Source: Lacrimispora celerecrescens
GTDB taxonomy: Bacteria > Bacillota > Clostridia > Lachnospirales > Lachnospiraceae
Assembly (NCBI RefSeq): GCF_000732605.1
Contig: NZ_JPME01000013.1
Location: forward strand, 174,221-238,220
Length of the DNA stretch: 64,000 nt
Reading direction: 5' to 3'
Position numbers and translations under genes: made by a program. Position 1 is the first letter of the stretch. Every line of letters begins with the position of its first letter. Below are positions 7,733-14,340 of this stretch, one piece after another. Under the pieces are notes generated by a model. The model worked only from the letters and a program-made list of their open reading frames with translations. It did not search any database and was not told where the DNA came from.

Positions 7733-7753
7733 TAGGGGAGTTGTCCTCCCCTA
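7733..7753. repeat. Intercistronic GGGGAG hairpin 3, overlapping a stop codon
   Basis: TAGGGGAG (7733-7740) pairs with CTCCCCTA (7746-7753) around a 5-nt loop. On the minus strand its first three bases are the TAG stop of the upstream 101-aa gene, so a terminating ribosome would cover the stem. The next gene's GGAGG follows at short distance. Confidence 0.6.
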
Positions 7754-8056
7754 TGCCTGATTCCCTTTGAGATAATTCAAGCGCATTGACGAAGTTACCT
7801 TTTGATACTTTTGATACTCTTCTTCACTGTTTTCTTTAATAAATAATTCCTTATTGAATTTGGGTGTGGGTACGCTACAATAAGAAACTGTTATGTTTGT
7901 CTCATTGGAAAAGAGCTTTTCTTTACCACGCTTTTTCATATAGGCTTTTAACTCGCCTTCCATATCTTCTATTTTCTTTTTCTGTACCTTGGCAGCTTCC
8001 TTAATACTCTGGATTTCAAGTATTAAAATTTCAAACTCTGTCATTGATTTACACAT
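7751..8056 (-). CDS. Coiled-coil phage-type small protein (101 aa)
   Basis: ATG 8056 is preceded by AAGGAAGGAG; the longer upstream frame has no such site. Residues 5-50 form a probable coiled coil (EILILEIQSIKEAAKVQKKK and on to EGELKAYMKKRGKEK). A beta segment (ITVSYCSVPTPKFNKELF) and a helical tail (YQKYQKVTSSMRLNYL) follow. The layout (coiled coil, then a short beta part, then xYxKxxxSxRxxY) resembles small phage proteins of the Gp157 type, but this is a weak match. It is the first gene of the leftward operon whose promoter lies within the operator region at 8.2 kb. Confidence 0.65.
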   Translation of the reverse strand: MCKSMTEFEILILEIQSIKEAAKVQKKKIEDMEGELKAYMKKRGKEKLFSNETNITVSYCSVPTPKFNKELFIKENSEEEYQKYQKVTSSMRLNYLKGNQA

Positions 8057-8215
8057 TCTCTTTTCTCCTTCCTTATTGGTGAGAACCCCTGAATCATCTT
8101 CCTGACTATTGGTTTTGCCACGGCTCACTCACAGGTATATGGTTTTCAAGTTCGTAGCTTTTCGAGCCATTGGTTCTCTGTCTTTAAGGCTTGTATTGCT
8201 TGACCTTATGATGCT

Positions 8216-8324
8216 ATTATATCACCGTCAACGGTGATATACAATTGACATTATCACCAAAAACGGATATGTTTTATTGTGCAATTATATCACTGTTGAC
8301 GGATATGTTTTGTTATGATATAAT
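8216..8324. promoter_or_regulatory. Divergent control region: three operators inside promoters
   Basis: Operator 1 (8219-8240) is a perfect palindrome ATATCACCGT-CA-ACGGTGATAT. It fills the 17-bp spacer of a leftward promoter (TTGTAT, TATAAT on the minus strand, at 8239-8244 and 8216-8221). Operator 2 (8251-8270) lies in the spacer of a weaker rightward candidate (TTGACA 8245-8250, TATGTT 8268-8273). Operator 3 (about 8288-8306) overlaps the -35 of the main rightward promoter (TTGACG 8296-8301, 17 bp, TATAAT 8319-8324). Operators 2 and 3 lack two bases in the right arm. The layout implies a single repressor, probably the adjacent Cro-like protein, controlling both directions. Confidence 0.75.
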
Positions 8325-8346
8325 CAACTTAAAGGAGGTATTACAA

Positions 8347-8556
8347 ATGCTAAAATATGACAAATTGATAAAACTACTTAAAGATAACGGATACACATCA
8401 TATAAGGTAAAGAAAGATGGTATAATGGGACAAAACGCATACACGACTCTAATGAATGGTTCTGCAAAACTGAGTGCGGATATTATTGACCGTTGGTGCA
8501 AGGAGTTTGACTGTCAGCCCGGTGACCTTATGGAATATATACCAGACGAGGAATAG
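8347..8556 (+). CDS. Cro/CI-type HTH repressor (69 aa)
   Basis: ATG 8347 follows AAAGGAGG by 8 nt, so the longer in-frame start upstream is rejected. The 69-residue product is a single helix-turn-helix domain of the XRE family (YozG-like): MLKYDKLIKLLKDNGYTSYK, then IMGQNAYTTLMNGSAKLSADIIDRWCKEFDCQPGDLMEYI. The conserved end (C-xx-LxCQPGDLMEY) is typical of small Cro-like regulators in Firmicute mobile elements. The three-operator region lies directly upstream, so it most likely represses its own promoter and the leftward small-gene operon, as a lytic/lysogenic or transfer switch. Confidence 0.88.
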   Translation: MLKYDKLIKLLKDNGYTSYKVKKDGIMGQNAYTTLMNGSAKLSADIIDRWCKEFDCQPGDLMEYIPDEE

Positions 8557-8680
8557 GTGATTGGAAGACGTCTAGATAACAAGGAGATTACTTGTTTCTA
8601 TACGGTGGTTGATAATTAATAGACTTTACACTATTGCATATGATATAATAGGAATATATATAGAAAAAGGATGTGATGAC

Positions 8681-8899
8681 ATGAGTAACAAAGAACGCAT
8701 TATGCAGTTAATAGATAATGTCCCAGACAATAAACTTGTGTTTGTTGTGGATATGTTAGAATCTTTAAAGGCATATGCCGGTGAGTCCATTGAACCTGAT
8801 GCCTGGGACTTACAAATGATAGAGGAAGCTAAAATGCTGAACGACGGTGAAAGAGTTACGTTTGATGAGTTGTGTGACGAACTAGGTATAACTATATGA
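8681..8899 (+). CDS. Type II antitoxin (RelB/DinJ-like role)
   Basis: ATG 8681 is preceded by AAAGGATGTGATG; an upstream in-frame start lacks a site. The 72-residue acidic protein begins MSNKERIMQLIDNVPDNKL, with an amphipathic helix typical of antitoxins, and ends with an acidic tail (DGERVTFDELCDELGITI) suited to wrap the toxin. Its stop overlaps the toxin start (ATGA, 8896-8899), the usual translational coupling of toxin-antitoxin operons. A TGnTATAAT extended -10 lies at about 8642-8649. The DNA-binding fold is not obvious from sequence; assignment rests mainly on the partner gene. Confidence 0.82.
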   Translation: MSNKERIMQLIDNVPDNKLVFVVDMLESLKAYAGESIEPDAWDLQMIEEAKMLNDGERVTFDELCDELGITI

Positions 8900-9150
8900 G
8901 TAACTACACTGTCACCTTCGAAAAGGCTGCTAAGAAGTTTCTTAAAAAGCAGAGTCCCAAAGTACAAACAGCACTATTGACAGCAATTGCAAAACTGCCT
9001 GATGGAACGGACATAAAGAGACTCCAAGGTTATGATCTATATCGTATGCGTGTTGGTAATGTGAGAATAATCTATTCTATTGATAATGAAGTCAAAATTA
9101 TTAACATTGAAAATATTGACAATAGAGGAGATGTATACAAGAGATATTGA
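8896..9150 (+). CDS. RelE/ParE-superfamily toxin
   Basis: This 84-residue basic protein has the full RelE pattern: an N-terminal strand YTVTFEKAAKKFLKKQ, helices to IAKLPDGTDIKRLQG, then the core YDLYRMRVGNVRIIYSID and the closing strand VKIINIENIDNRGDVYKRY. Members such as RelE and YafQ cut mRNA on the ribosome; the conserved R-x-R-x-G-x-x-R-x-I-Y block and terminal R-x-x-V-Y-K are present, so the toxin looks intact. It overlaps the antitoxin by four bases and is followed at once by a terminator. In a mobile element it would stabilise maintenance or limit phage. Confidence 0.9.
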   Translation: MSNYTVTFEKAAKKFLKKQSPKVQTALLTAIAKLPDGTDIKRLQGYDLYRMRVGNVRIIYSIDNEVKIINIENIDNRGDVYKRY

Positions 9151-9196
9151 AAGAGTGTAAAGCCTGTTAGATTATTAACGGCTCTGCACTCTTTTT
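9150..9196 (+). terminator. Terminator of the toxin-antitoxin operon
   Basis: AAAGAGTG (9150-9157) pairs with CACTCTTT (9187-9194), with an inner AGCC/GGCT stem, followed by a T-run. It begins at the last base of the toxin stop codon. Confidence 0.8.
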
Positions 9197-9661
9197 GAGA
9201 GGGATATCAGAGGTGAACCAAAATTATAAATTTAAATATGTGCATCAAAAAAAAGGCGGTCATTTCAACCGTCTTTCTTTATGTCAGCATTCCCTTTATA
9301 TAACGTTGTTATTTAGCTTATATTCGGCTTGTATAGTGTAGACTGTAAAGTGTTAGGGTAACGTATTACAAGGGCAAATTGATGTGTATTTTAACGTGTA
9401 GTGACTATGTATATAGTGGTAGTTGGTGGTGCGTGTGGGTTGTGATATAATGGAGTGATGGCAGCAGGAGGACGCAGCAAAACCATAACCTATGTTTTTA
9501 GTATGTTATTGAGTGTGTGGGTAGTGGACAGGACGTACCCCCGGTATATTTACATTTCTAAGTTAATGCGTCATTTCGGTAAAGGGCCTATCTGATGTAT
9601 TCACACAATACGTTAAAATTTGGACCTTTCCGAACTATACATATAAAGTTTGAAAGCAAGT
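9197..9661. other. Intergenic region with a second terminator and a G/T-rich stretch
   Basis: A hairpin AAGGCGGT (9253-9260) / AACCGTCTT (9267-9275) with A-run on its left would terminate leftward transcripts. From about 9380 to 9540 the plus strand is unusually G/T-rich. A TATAAT at 9446-9451 lies only 6 nt before a 45-codon frame (9458-9595) that has no usable ribosome binding site; I do not call it a gene. Otherwise nothing is recognised. Confidence 0.5.
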
Positions 9662-10156
9662 CTATAGCTGCGATAAATCAGGAAGTTTTTCGACCCATTG
9701 GTAAAGAGATTTCATGTTATCAACAATTTCATATATTTTATCAAAAGTATAATTTTTAGTATTATATTCATGTCGGATACAATTAAAATCATCGAAGTAG
9801 AAATTTCCAGTTATATTACAATTTTCAAAATAATTATTATCAAATAATATATAAAAACTATTATCATCAAAGCGCTGAACAAATTGGTAACCGCCATTTT
9901 TAGGGCTTTCTTTAATTATGCAAGGCAAACACTTACGAACATCCATCTTAATATCATCATTGCATATTACTTCTGCAATATCATCAAAAGGATGTCCACT
10001 ACAACAAGCTATTGTCCGATATCCTTTTTTATTTAGTAAAGCAATGGGCATTGCGATAAGATCATCAACCTCAAAATATTCATTTTCAGCACCTTCGCCA
10101 TCTTCTATATTGGTTCCAGCAATGATATCAAATGTTTCATTATGTATTAACGCCAT
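9662..10156 (-). CDS. Hypothetical protein with CCSGH motif (164 aa)
   Basis: ATG 10156 is chosen because AAGGAG lies about 8 nt upstream; the longer frame is AT-rich leader. The protein contains LLNKKGYRTIACCSGHPFDD around residues 35-55. A K/R-G-Y-x-T-x-x-C-C-S-G-H motif occurs, to my recollection, in many Firmicute phage and mobile-element proteins of unknown function; paired cysteines and histidine could bind metal. The rest is acidic with many aromatic and asparagine residues (ILFDNNYFENCNITGNFYFDD). It follows the 131-aa gene by 61 bp and probably shares its transcript. Confidence 0.65.
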   Translation of the reverse strand: MALIHNETFDIIAGTNIEDGEGAENEYFEVDDLIAMPIALLNKKGYRTIACCSGHPFDDIAEVICNDDIKMDVRKCLPCIIKESPKNGGYQFVQRFDDNSFYILFDNNYFENCNITGNFYFDDFNCIRHEYNTKNYTFDKIYEIVDNMKSLYQWVEKLPDLSQL

Positions 10157-10217
10157 ATAGATTCTCCTTCTTATATTTTTTTCCTTTTTGTTATGTACAA
10201 TGCTAAGAAAACGATTA

Positions 10218-10613
10218 TTACTTGCTATTAGCATATTCTTCAAGATCAGACTTTGGTAAATAATATTCTAAATAATATAGTGCGTCGGCGACAGAGTTAA
10301 ATAAACTTTGATCAATTTTACTATTTGATCGCGAAGTGAATCCCTTTGCACTCGCCTCCATTACTCCTGCTTTATAAGAATTATGTACTACGGATACTTC
10401 GTCCATGCACTCGTTTGATGATTTAGAAAGATATTTATATTCCTCATCTATGTCTTGCTTCAACTTTTTATACTTCAGTCTGATCGAATCAGAATTTCCA
10501 TTTTTATTTTGAATGTACTCAGAAATTAATTTTTCAAGTTCATTCAACTCTTTAATATAATTTAATAATCTTTCAGCTAACTCCTTTTTTGATAGCTTTT
10601 TCAATTCTAACAT
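10218..10613 (-). CDS. Hypothetical helical protein (131 aa)
   Basis: ATG 10613 has AAGGGGG about 7 nt upstream. The first 65 residues are strongly helical and charged, with heptad character (LSKKELAERLLNYIKELNEL), suggesting a coiled coil. A serine-rich linker (GFTSRSNSKIDQ) and a short acidic helix (YYLPKSDLEEYANS) close the protein. No membrane segment or known motif is visible. It lies upstream of the CCSGH protein and leftward, away from the TIR-like cassette. Function not known. Confidence 0.6.
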   Translation of the reverse strand: MLELKKLSKKELAERLLNYIKELNELEKLISEYIQNKNGNSDSIRLKYKKLKQDIDEEYKYLSKSSNECMDEVSVVHNSYKAGVMEASAKGFTSRSNSKIDQSLFNSVADALYYLEYYLPKSDLEEYANSK

Positions 10614-10681
10614 TTTAATACCCCCTTGTACTTTTACAATTTTTACTAGAGTTCTATAAAATCATACCACACCTACAAAAT

Positions 10682-10724
10682 AAAAAAAATAGGCATACCA
10701 GATATTTCTATCCAATATGCCTAT
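10682..10724 (-). terminator. Terminator after the 42-aa zinc-ribbon-like gene
   Basis: ATAGGCATA (10689-10697) pairs with TATGCCTAT (10716-10724). On the minus strand the stem is followed by eight T. It ends the small leftward gene at 10733-10861. Confidence 0.75.
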
Positions 10725-10732
10725 AAATTAAT

Positions 10733-10861
10733 CTAATAATATTTTTTGACTATTATTTTATCGCATTTCAAGCAGCACAGCGTCTTTTTTAAAACTCTAT
10801 ATCCACAGAAATCTTGATAATATATTTTCTTTATTTCTTTCCATTCATGTTTACACTTCAT
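10733..10861 (-). CDS. Small zinc-ribbon-like protein (42 aa)
   Basis: A short gene starts at ATG 10861 after AAAGGTGA and ends at TAG 10733-10735, immediately before a strong terminator. The product begins MKCKHEWKEIKKIYYQDFCG and ends LCCLKCDKIIVKKYY. Its pattern C-x-H near the start and C-x-x-C near the end is that of a minimal zinc ribbon, as in many tiny phage and mobile-element proteins. It is divergent from the TIR-like cassette and separated from it by about 100 bp. Partner or role unknown. Confidence 0.6.
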   Translation of the reverse strand: MKCKHEWKEIKKIYYQDFCGYRVLKKTLCCLKCDKIIVKKYY

Positions 10862-10900
10862 ATTTTCACCTTTCTTTAAGTAAAATTCCAAATTGTATAA

Positions 10901-10929
10901 TTGACTTATTGTATATATAGCAGTAAGAT
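10901..10929 (+). promoter_or_regulatory. Promoter candidate for the TIR-like cassette
   Basis: TTGACT (10901-10906), a 17-bp spacer and TAAGAT (10924-10929) precede the TIR-like gene by 33 bp. The -10 is imperfect. GAGGGGG before the start codon is a strong ribosome binding site. Confidence 0.45.
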
Positions 10930-10962
10930 AATAATAATAAATTATTTGAGGGGGTTTTAAAT

Positions 10963-11388
10963 ATGGCTAAGAAAAAAGTATTTGTATCTTTTGATTACAC
11001 AAATGATAAGCATTACAAGTTTCTATTAAATGCATGGGATGCTAATAAAAACTTGGATTTCGTCTTTAACGACTGCTCTTCAGACGAGATTCAAAGTAAT
11101 AATATTCCGACAATAAGAGGCGGACTTACAAGAAGAATCAATACGACTACATACACTCTTGTTATTGTAGGGAAAGAGGCCAACAAACAACATAAAGATC
11201 ATGTTGATATTGGTTATAAAAATTGGATTAACTTTGAAGTCGCCAAAAGTAAAGAGCATGGAAACAAACTTGTGGCTGTGAAATTAGACAAATCTTATGA
11301 ATCTCCCGATCAATTATTAAATTCCGGAGCAAAGTGGGCTATGAGTTTTTCACAAGACGCTATTATTAAGGCTCTAAACGAAGCATAA
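10963..11388 (+). CDS. TIR-like (MTH538/DUF1863, ThsB-type) protein
   Basis: This 141-residue protein has the TIR-like fold signature of the MTH538/DUF1863 family: the opening strand KKVFVSFDYTNDKHYKFLL, an acidic loop, TTYTLVIVGKEA, and WINFEVAKSKEHGNKLVAVKLD. The last block parallels the TIR region in which a glutamate is catalytic in NADase members (W-x-x-x-E-x-x-x-A-x-x-x-G), here FEVAKS. Thoeris ThsB proteins of this family sense phage and make a nucleotide signal for an effector. It is followed after four bases by a four-helix membrane protein, a plausible effector. Family assignment is good; the defence role is inferred from the pairing and the mobile context. Confidence 0.82.
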   Translation: MAKKKVFVSFDYTNDKHYKFLLNAWDANKNLDFVFNDCSSDEIQSNNIPTIRGGLTRRINTTTYTLVIVGKEANKQHKDHVDIGYKNWINFEVAKSKEHGNKLVAVKLDKSYESPDQLLNSGAKWAMSFSQDAIIKALNEA

Positions 11389-11392
11389 ATTT

Positions 11393-11998
11393 ATGGATAA
11401 GTCCGAATTATTATACGACCATTACAAAGAAACATATACAAACATTAAGGAAAATCTTAATCAGCGTAATCGTTTTTTTATAATGCTATTCGTAATAATG
11501 ACTCTACAATTTTTATTTGCAATATCTCCACAAAGTATTGCTTCATTAATTACTACGATTATTCAAAATTCATATAGCGTTGATATTTCAGGGCAAATAG
11601 AAATAATTCAATGTTTATTATGGCTTATTCTGCTTTATTTCACTATGAGATATTATCAATCAACGGTATACATTGAAAGACAATATAATTTCATTCACTC
11701 ATTAGAGGCTGATATAGCGACTCTTATGGATATTGAATTTGATAGGGAAAGCGGTGATTACTTAAAGAATTATCCAAAAATGAATGACATGATTGATATT
11801 TTATATAAATGGATATTTCCAATTATATACTGCATGGTAATTTGTAGCAAAATCGTAAGCGAAATTCAAAATTCACCGTTTGGTTTTCCAATTATTTTTG
11901 ATATGGTTATTTTTGTATGCTGTTTTATATTAACAATCTTATATCTTGTATTTTTGCATAACAAGAAAGAACCACTCACAAAAGAGGAAGAAACCTAA
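11393..11998 (+). CDS. Four-helix membrane protein, candidate TIR-linked effector
   Basis: The 201-residue product has four hydrophobic segments: about 28-48 (FFIMLFVIMTLQFLFAI), 70-88 (IQCLLWLILLYFTMRYY), 138-158 (WIFPIIYCMVICSKIV) and 166-188 (FPIIFDMVIFVCCFILTILY). A charged, probably cytoplasmic loop of about 50 residues (QSTVYIERQYNFIHSLEADI onward) separates the two pairs. It starts four bases after the TIR-like gene, lacks a good ribosome binding site of its own and is probably translationally coupled. Small membrane proteins are common terminal effectors in nucleotide-signal defence systems; that role is inferred, and I do not recognise the family. Confidence 0.75.
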   Translation: MDKSELLYDHYKETYTNIKENLNQRNRFFIMLFVIMTLQFLFAISPQSIASLITTIIQNSYSVDISGQIEIIQCLLWLILLYFTMRYYQSTVYIERQYNFIHSLEADIATLMDIEFDRESGDYLKNYPKMNDMIDILYKWIFPIIYCMVICSKIVSEIQNSPFGFPIIFDMVIFVCCFILTILYLVFLHNKKEPLTKEEET

Positions 11999-12012
11999 TT
12001 CTTCCTCTTTTT
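11981..12012 (+). terminator. Terminator after the TIR/membrane cassette
   Basis: AAAGAGGAAGAA (11981-11992) pairs with TTCTTCCTCTTT (11999-12010), followed by T. The left arm lies inside the last codons of the membrane protein gene. Confidence 0.85.
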
Positions 12013-12048
12013 ATGCTAAAAAGGTTCAACCTCGTATAATAACAAAGC

Positions 12049-12258
12049 TTAATACACTTCTTTAGGAACCTTACTTTTATATTTAGCAGTTATCAATAAT
12101 ATATCTGCATGTTTAATCTTCTTATATTCCTCAAACGCTTCTTCTGGTGTATCCAAATAGGATAATTTTACAACCTCATTATTTCCATAAGGTGTAAGTT
12201 CACCATAATATATTTTCATTCTTGTGCTATACCTGACACAAAGACCTAATCTCTCCAA
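12049..12258 (-). pseudogene. AP2-domain fragment related to the neighbouring endonuclease
   Basis: The 69-residue frame (LGLCVRYSTRMKIYYGELTP, then VKLSYLDTPEEAFEEYKKIK and KYKSKVPKEVY) lines up with the C-terminal AP2-like domain of the 439-aa HNH protein just upstream (GVCFEKDKGKYRAYM, IKLGTFDDPATAFVVYKEYK, KYKGMIPDKVY). No HNH or zinc part precedes it and no good ribosome binding site is seen. It is most likely the tail of a second, degraded copy of such a homing-type protein; a small free-standing DNA-binding domain cannot be excluded. Confidence 0.6.
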
Positions 12259-12390
12259 TATTGATTGCTCTGTACTTTTAAGTGATAGCCGTAGGTATAA
12301 GGAGGGAGGTAATATAGCACATATATCTTAGTTATATCCCCCTAACGTTTCCCCCCTATGTACTGTTATTTGATGATATTACAATCATAA

Positions 12391-13710
12391 TTAATCATTA
12401 ACTTCAATATTCCATTCCAACATTGCCCGATATACCTTATCTGGTATCATGCCCTTATACTTTTCAGCCAAATCACTAATGATATTTTCTTTATATTCTT
12501 TATATACAACAAAGGCAGTAGCTGGATCATCAAACGTACCTAATTTGATTGATTTTCCCTGGTAATTCATATAAGCACGATATTTACCTTTGTCTTTCTC
12601 AAAGCATACGCCCATAGGCAAATCACCGCGCTGTTTCTTTCCGGTTATAAACAGAGTATTTATTCCATGAGGAACAATACAACAAGTGTCTGGACTATAG
12701 ACCTTATTCCCCTTAATTAGAATATCTTTGTCTAAGTCCATCTGCTCATTACCGATCCTATAGTGGTTTTCCTCATACCACTTCTTGAAGTTGCTGTAAT
12801 TCTTCCATTCATCACAGATTTCACAATCAGAATATTGTACCTGTCTTTCATGGAACTTTTCATTGTAGCATCTATTAATCATATCGACCCATCTCAAATA
12901 TGACTGTGATGTACAATCAACTTCATCATCACCACAATATCCAATGCCACAAACGGACGGTTCCATTGAAGGCTTGCTCCAGTTATCAGGCTTATATCTT
13001 ATATCATTCATGACTTTCAAGATAAATTCTTCTGAATCATCACCAGTTTTTATGTAATTCTGCTTAACAATCTTGTACTGCTCCTTATTCAGTGGATATA
13101 AATTTCGGTAGTAGTTATCATCTTTATTGTATCCACCATGCCAGATATAAACATTATTCTGTTTATCTGGATTAACAATAAATTCATCTACCACTAACCT
13201 GTGAGCGTATACTGTTTTCTGCTTGTATATCCACCTACCATTACATAGAATATTCTTTGATACTCGATATCCCAAAATCTCATTACTGTCATAGCTGCCG
13301 TTAAGCAAGGAAAACCTTTTATAAGCATAATGAATCATACGCCCATAATTTGAAATCCAATAATCCCTATAATCCATTAACCTAACAAAATTTTCATCTG
13401 TGCCGATTGGAATTATGCCAGTAACTGATAAATTCAAAACTCTTTCTTGCTTTATTTCTTTATATTGTCGATTGATTAGTATATCTAAATCATCTGAAAA
13501 CTTTATTTCTTTATTAGCCTCAATATATTCTCGTTGATACTTGTATTCACACGCTTTACATTGTCCCAGGTAATAAGGTGCATTCACTTTGTTATCCATA
13601 AGCCTGAAACTGCCTATTGGTAATTCTCTTCCGCATTTATTACATATCCTAGTTTCTAGGTTATTAGATACCTCTTTGTGATTAATGTAATTAATTTTAA
13701 TGTCATTCAT
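12391..13710 (-). CDS. Phage-type HNH/AP2 homing endonuclease-like protein
   Basis: The 439-residue protein starts at ATG 13710 with AAGGAGG upstream. Residues 20-60 carry a four-cysteine zinc site (RICNKCGREL and GQCKACEYKY). A middle part has NUMOD/HNH-like features (ISNYGRMIHY, VYAHRLVVDEFI, VYIWHGGYNKDDNYYRNL). Then comes a block found in many phage proteins (YLRWVDMINRCYNEK, DCEICDEWKNYSNFKKWY, DLDKDILIKGNKVYSPDTC). The C-terminus is an AP2-like DNA-binding domain (GVCFEKDKGKYRAYMNY). Such proteins are mobile endonucleases or DNA-binding proteins in phages. It stands alone; a related fragment lies downstream at 12049-12258. Confidence 0.8.
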   Translation of the reverse strand: MNDIKINYINHKEVSNNLETRICNKCGRELPIGSFRLMDNKVNAPYYLGQCKACEYKYQREYIEANKEIKFSDDLDILINRQYKEIKQERVLNLSVTGIIPIGTDENFVRLMDYRDYWISNYGRMIHYAYKRFSLLNGSYDSNEILGYRVSKNILCNGRWIYKQKTVYAHRLVVDEFIVNPDKQNNVYIWHGGYNKDDNYYRNLYPLNKEQYKIVKQNYIKTGDDSEEFILKVMNDIRYKPDNWSKPSMEPSVCGIGYCGDDEVDCTSQSYLRWVDMINRCYNEKFHERQVQYSDCEICDEWKNYSNFKKWYEENHYRIGNEQMDLDKDILIKGNKVYSPDTCCIVPHGINTLFITGKKQRGDLPMGVCFEKDKGKYRAYMNYQGKSIKLGTFDDPATAFVVYKEYKENIISDLAEKYKGMIPDKVYRAMLEWNIEVND

Positions 13711-14166
13711 TGAACCTCCTTTTTATTAACCAGAGATTCAAGAAAATTGCTATAGAGGGGGGTGCTTAAACATTATGACTTCTGTATCCATGGGTGATCC
13801 CAAGAACACCTTATTTTGAGGTATATTTTAACCGAAATACTTGTAAAATAAGGCTTTTTATACGGTCCCAATGAATAAACCCTTATTTTATAAGCATTTC
13901 TTCAATATTACTCCCCCAGAAACTGCCATTTCACGTTAATTCAGTCCCATAGTAAATAAGCCCAGAATACATTATCCTGAACTTTATAAATCCGATATCC
14001 TATATTCACTTTTCATGTCTTTATCACAGGAAATAGTTGTGCTGATAATTGTTATGGCTCTCAACCATGACTTGGCACATAGAAATAAATCAGAAATACT
14101 CTTGAATCGTGGTATTGCCTTTCTTTTACTTCCCGGCAACTGGGAAATACATCATCTTATAAATTT
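13711..14166. other. Intergenic region with terminator-like hairpin and shared repeat
   Basis: CCTTATTTT (13809-13817) pairs with AAAATAAGG (13845-13853) and is followed by CTTTTT, a rightward terminator-like structure without a rightward gene before it. The second copy of the 32-bp repeat follows. I see no credible gene in the rest of the stretch. Confidence 0.5.
13877..13908 (+). repeat. 32-bp repeat, copy 2 (loop TTT)
   Basis: This copy matches 3423-3454 except that the hairpin CTTAT-TTT-ATAAG has the complementary loop. The flanking sequences outside the 32 bases are different. Confidence 0.75.
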
Positions 14167-14324
14167 TTACTGGCAGTTGTTATCTTCTAAGATTTCTTCA
14201 ATTGCAACTGCAACATGCTTATTTACAATTCTTTCCAGATCATTAATGTCATGTTACCATACAACGCTGTAAGTTCATCCATATTCTCCGCGCTGATAAT
14301 TGCTATCCTATCTTTTAATTCCAA
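14167..14324 (-). pseudogene. Small gene with a single-base frameshift (about 53 codons)
   Basis: TTG 14324 follows AGGAGGG at good spacing and opens a frame starting MELKDRIAIISAENMDELTA that hits a stop after 33 codons. Another frame continues smoothly as DINDLERIVNKHVAVAIEEI to TAA 14167-14169. The total of 158 bases becomes 53 codons if one base is added near 14250 (ATGAC to ATGGAC). The joined product would be an acidic helical protein. It lies directly after the phage-like 145-aa gene. Real decay or a sequencing indel are both possible. Confidence 0.5.
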
Positions 14325-14340
14325 TATGTACACCCTCCTA

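Noticed and set aside
9458..9595. 45-codon gene after a TATAAT
   Set aside because: The -10 lies 6 nt before the ATG and there is no ribosome binding site at usable distance; a leaderless gene cannot be excluded.
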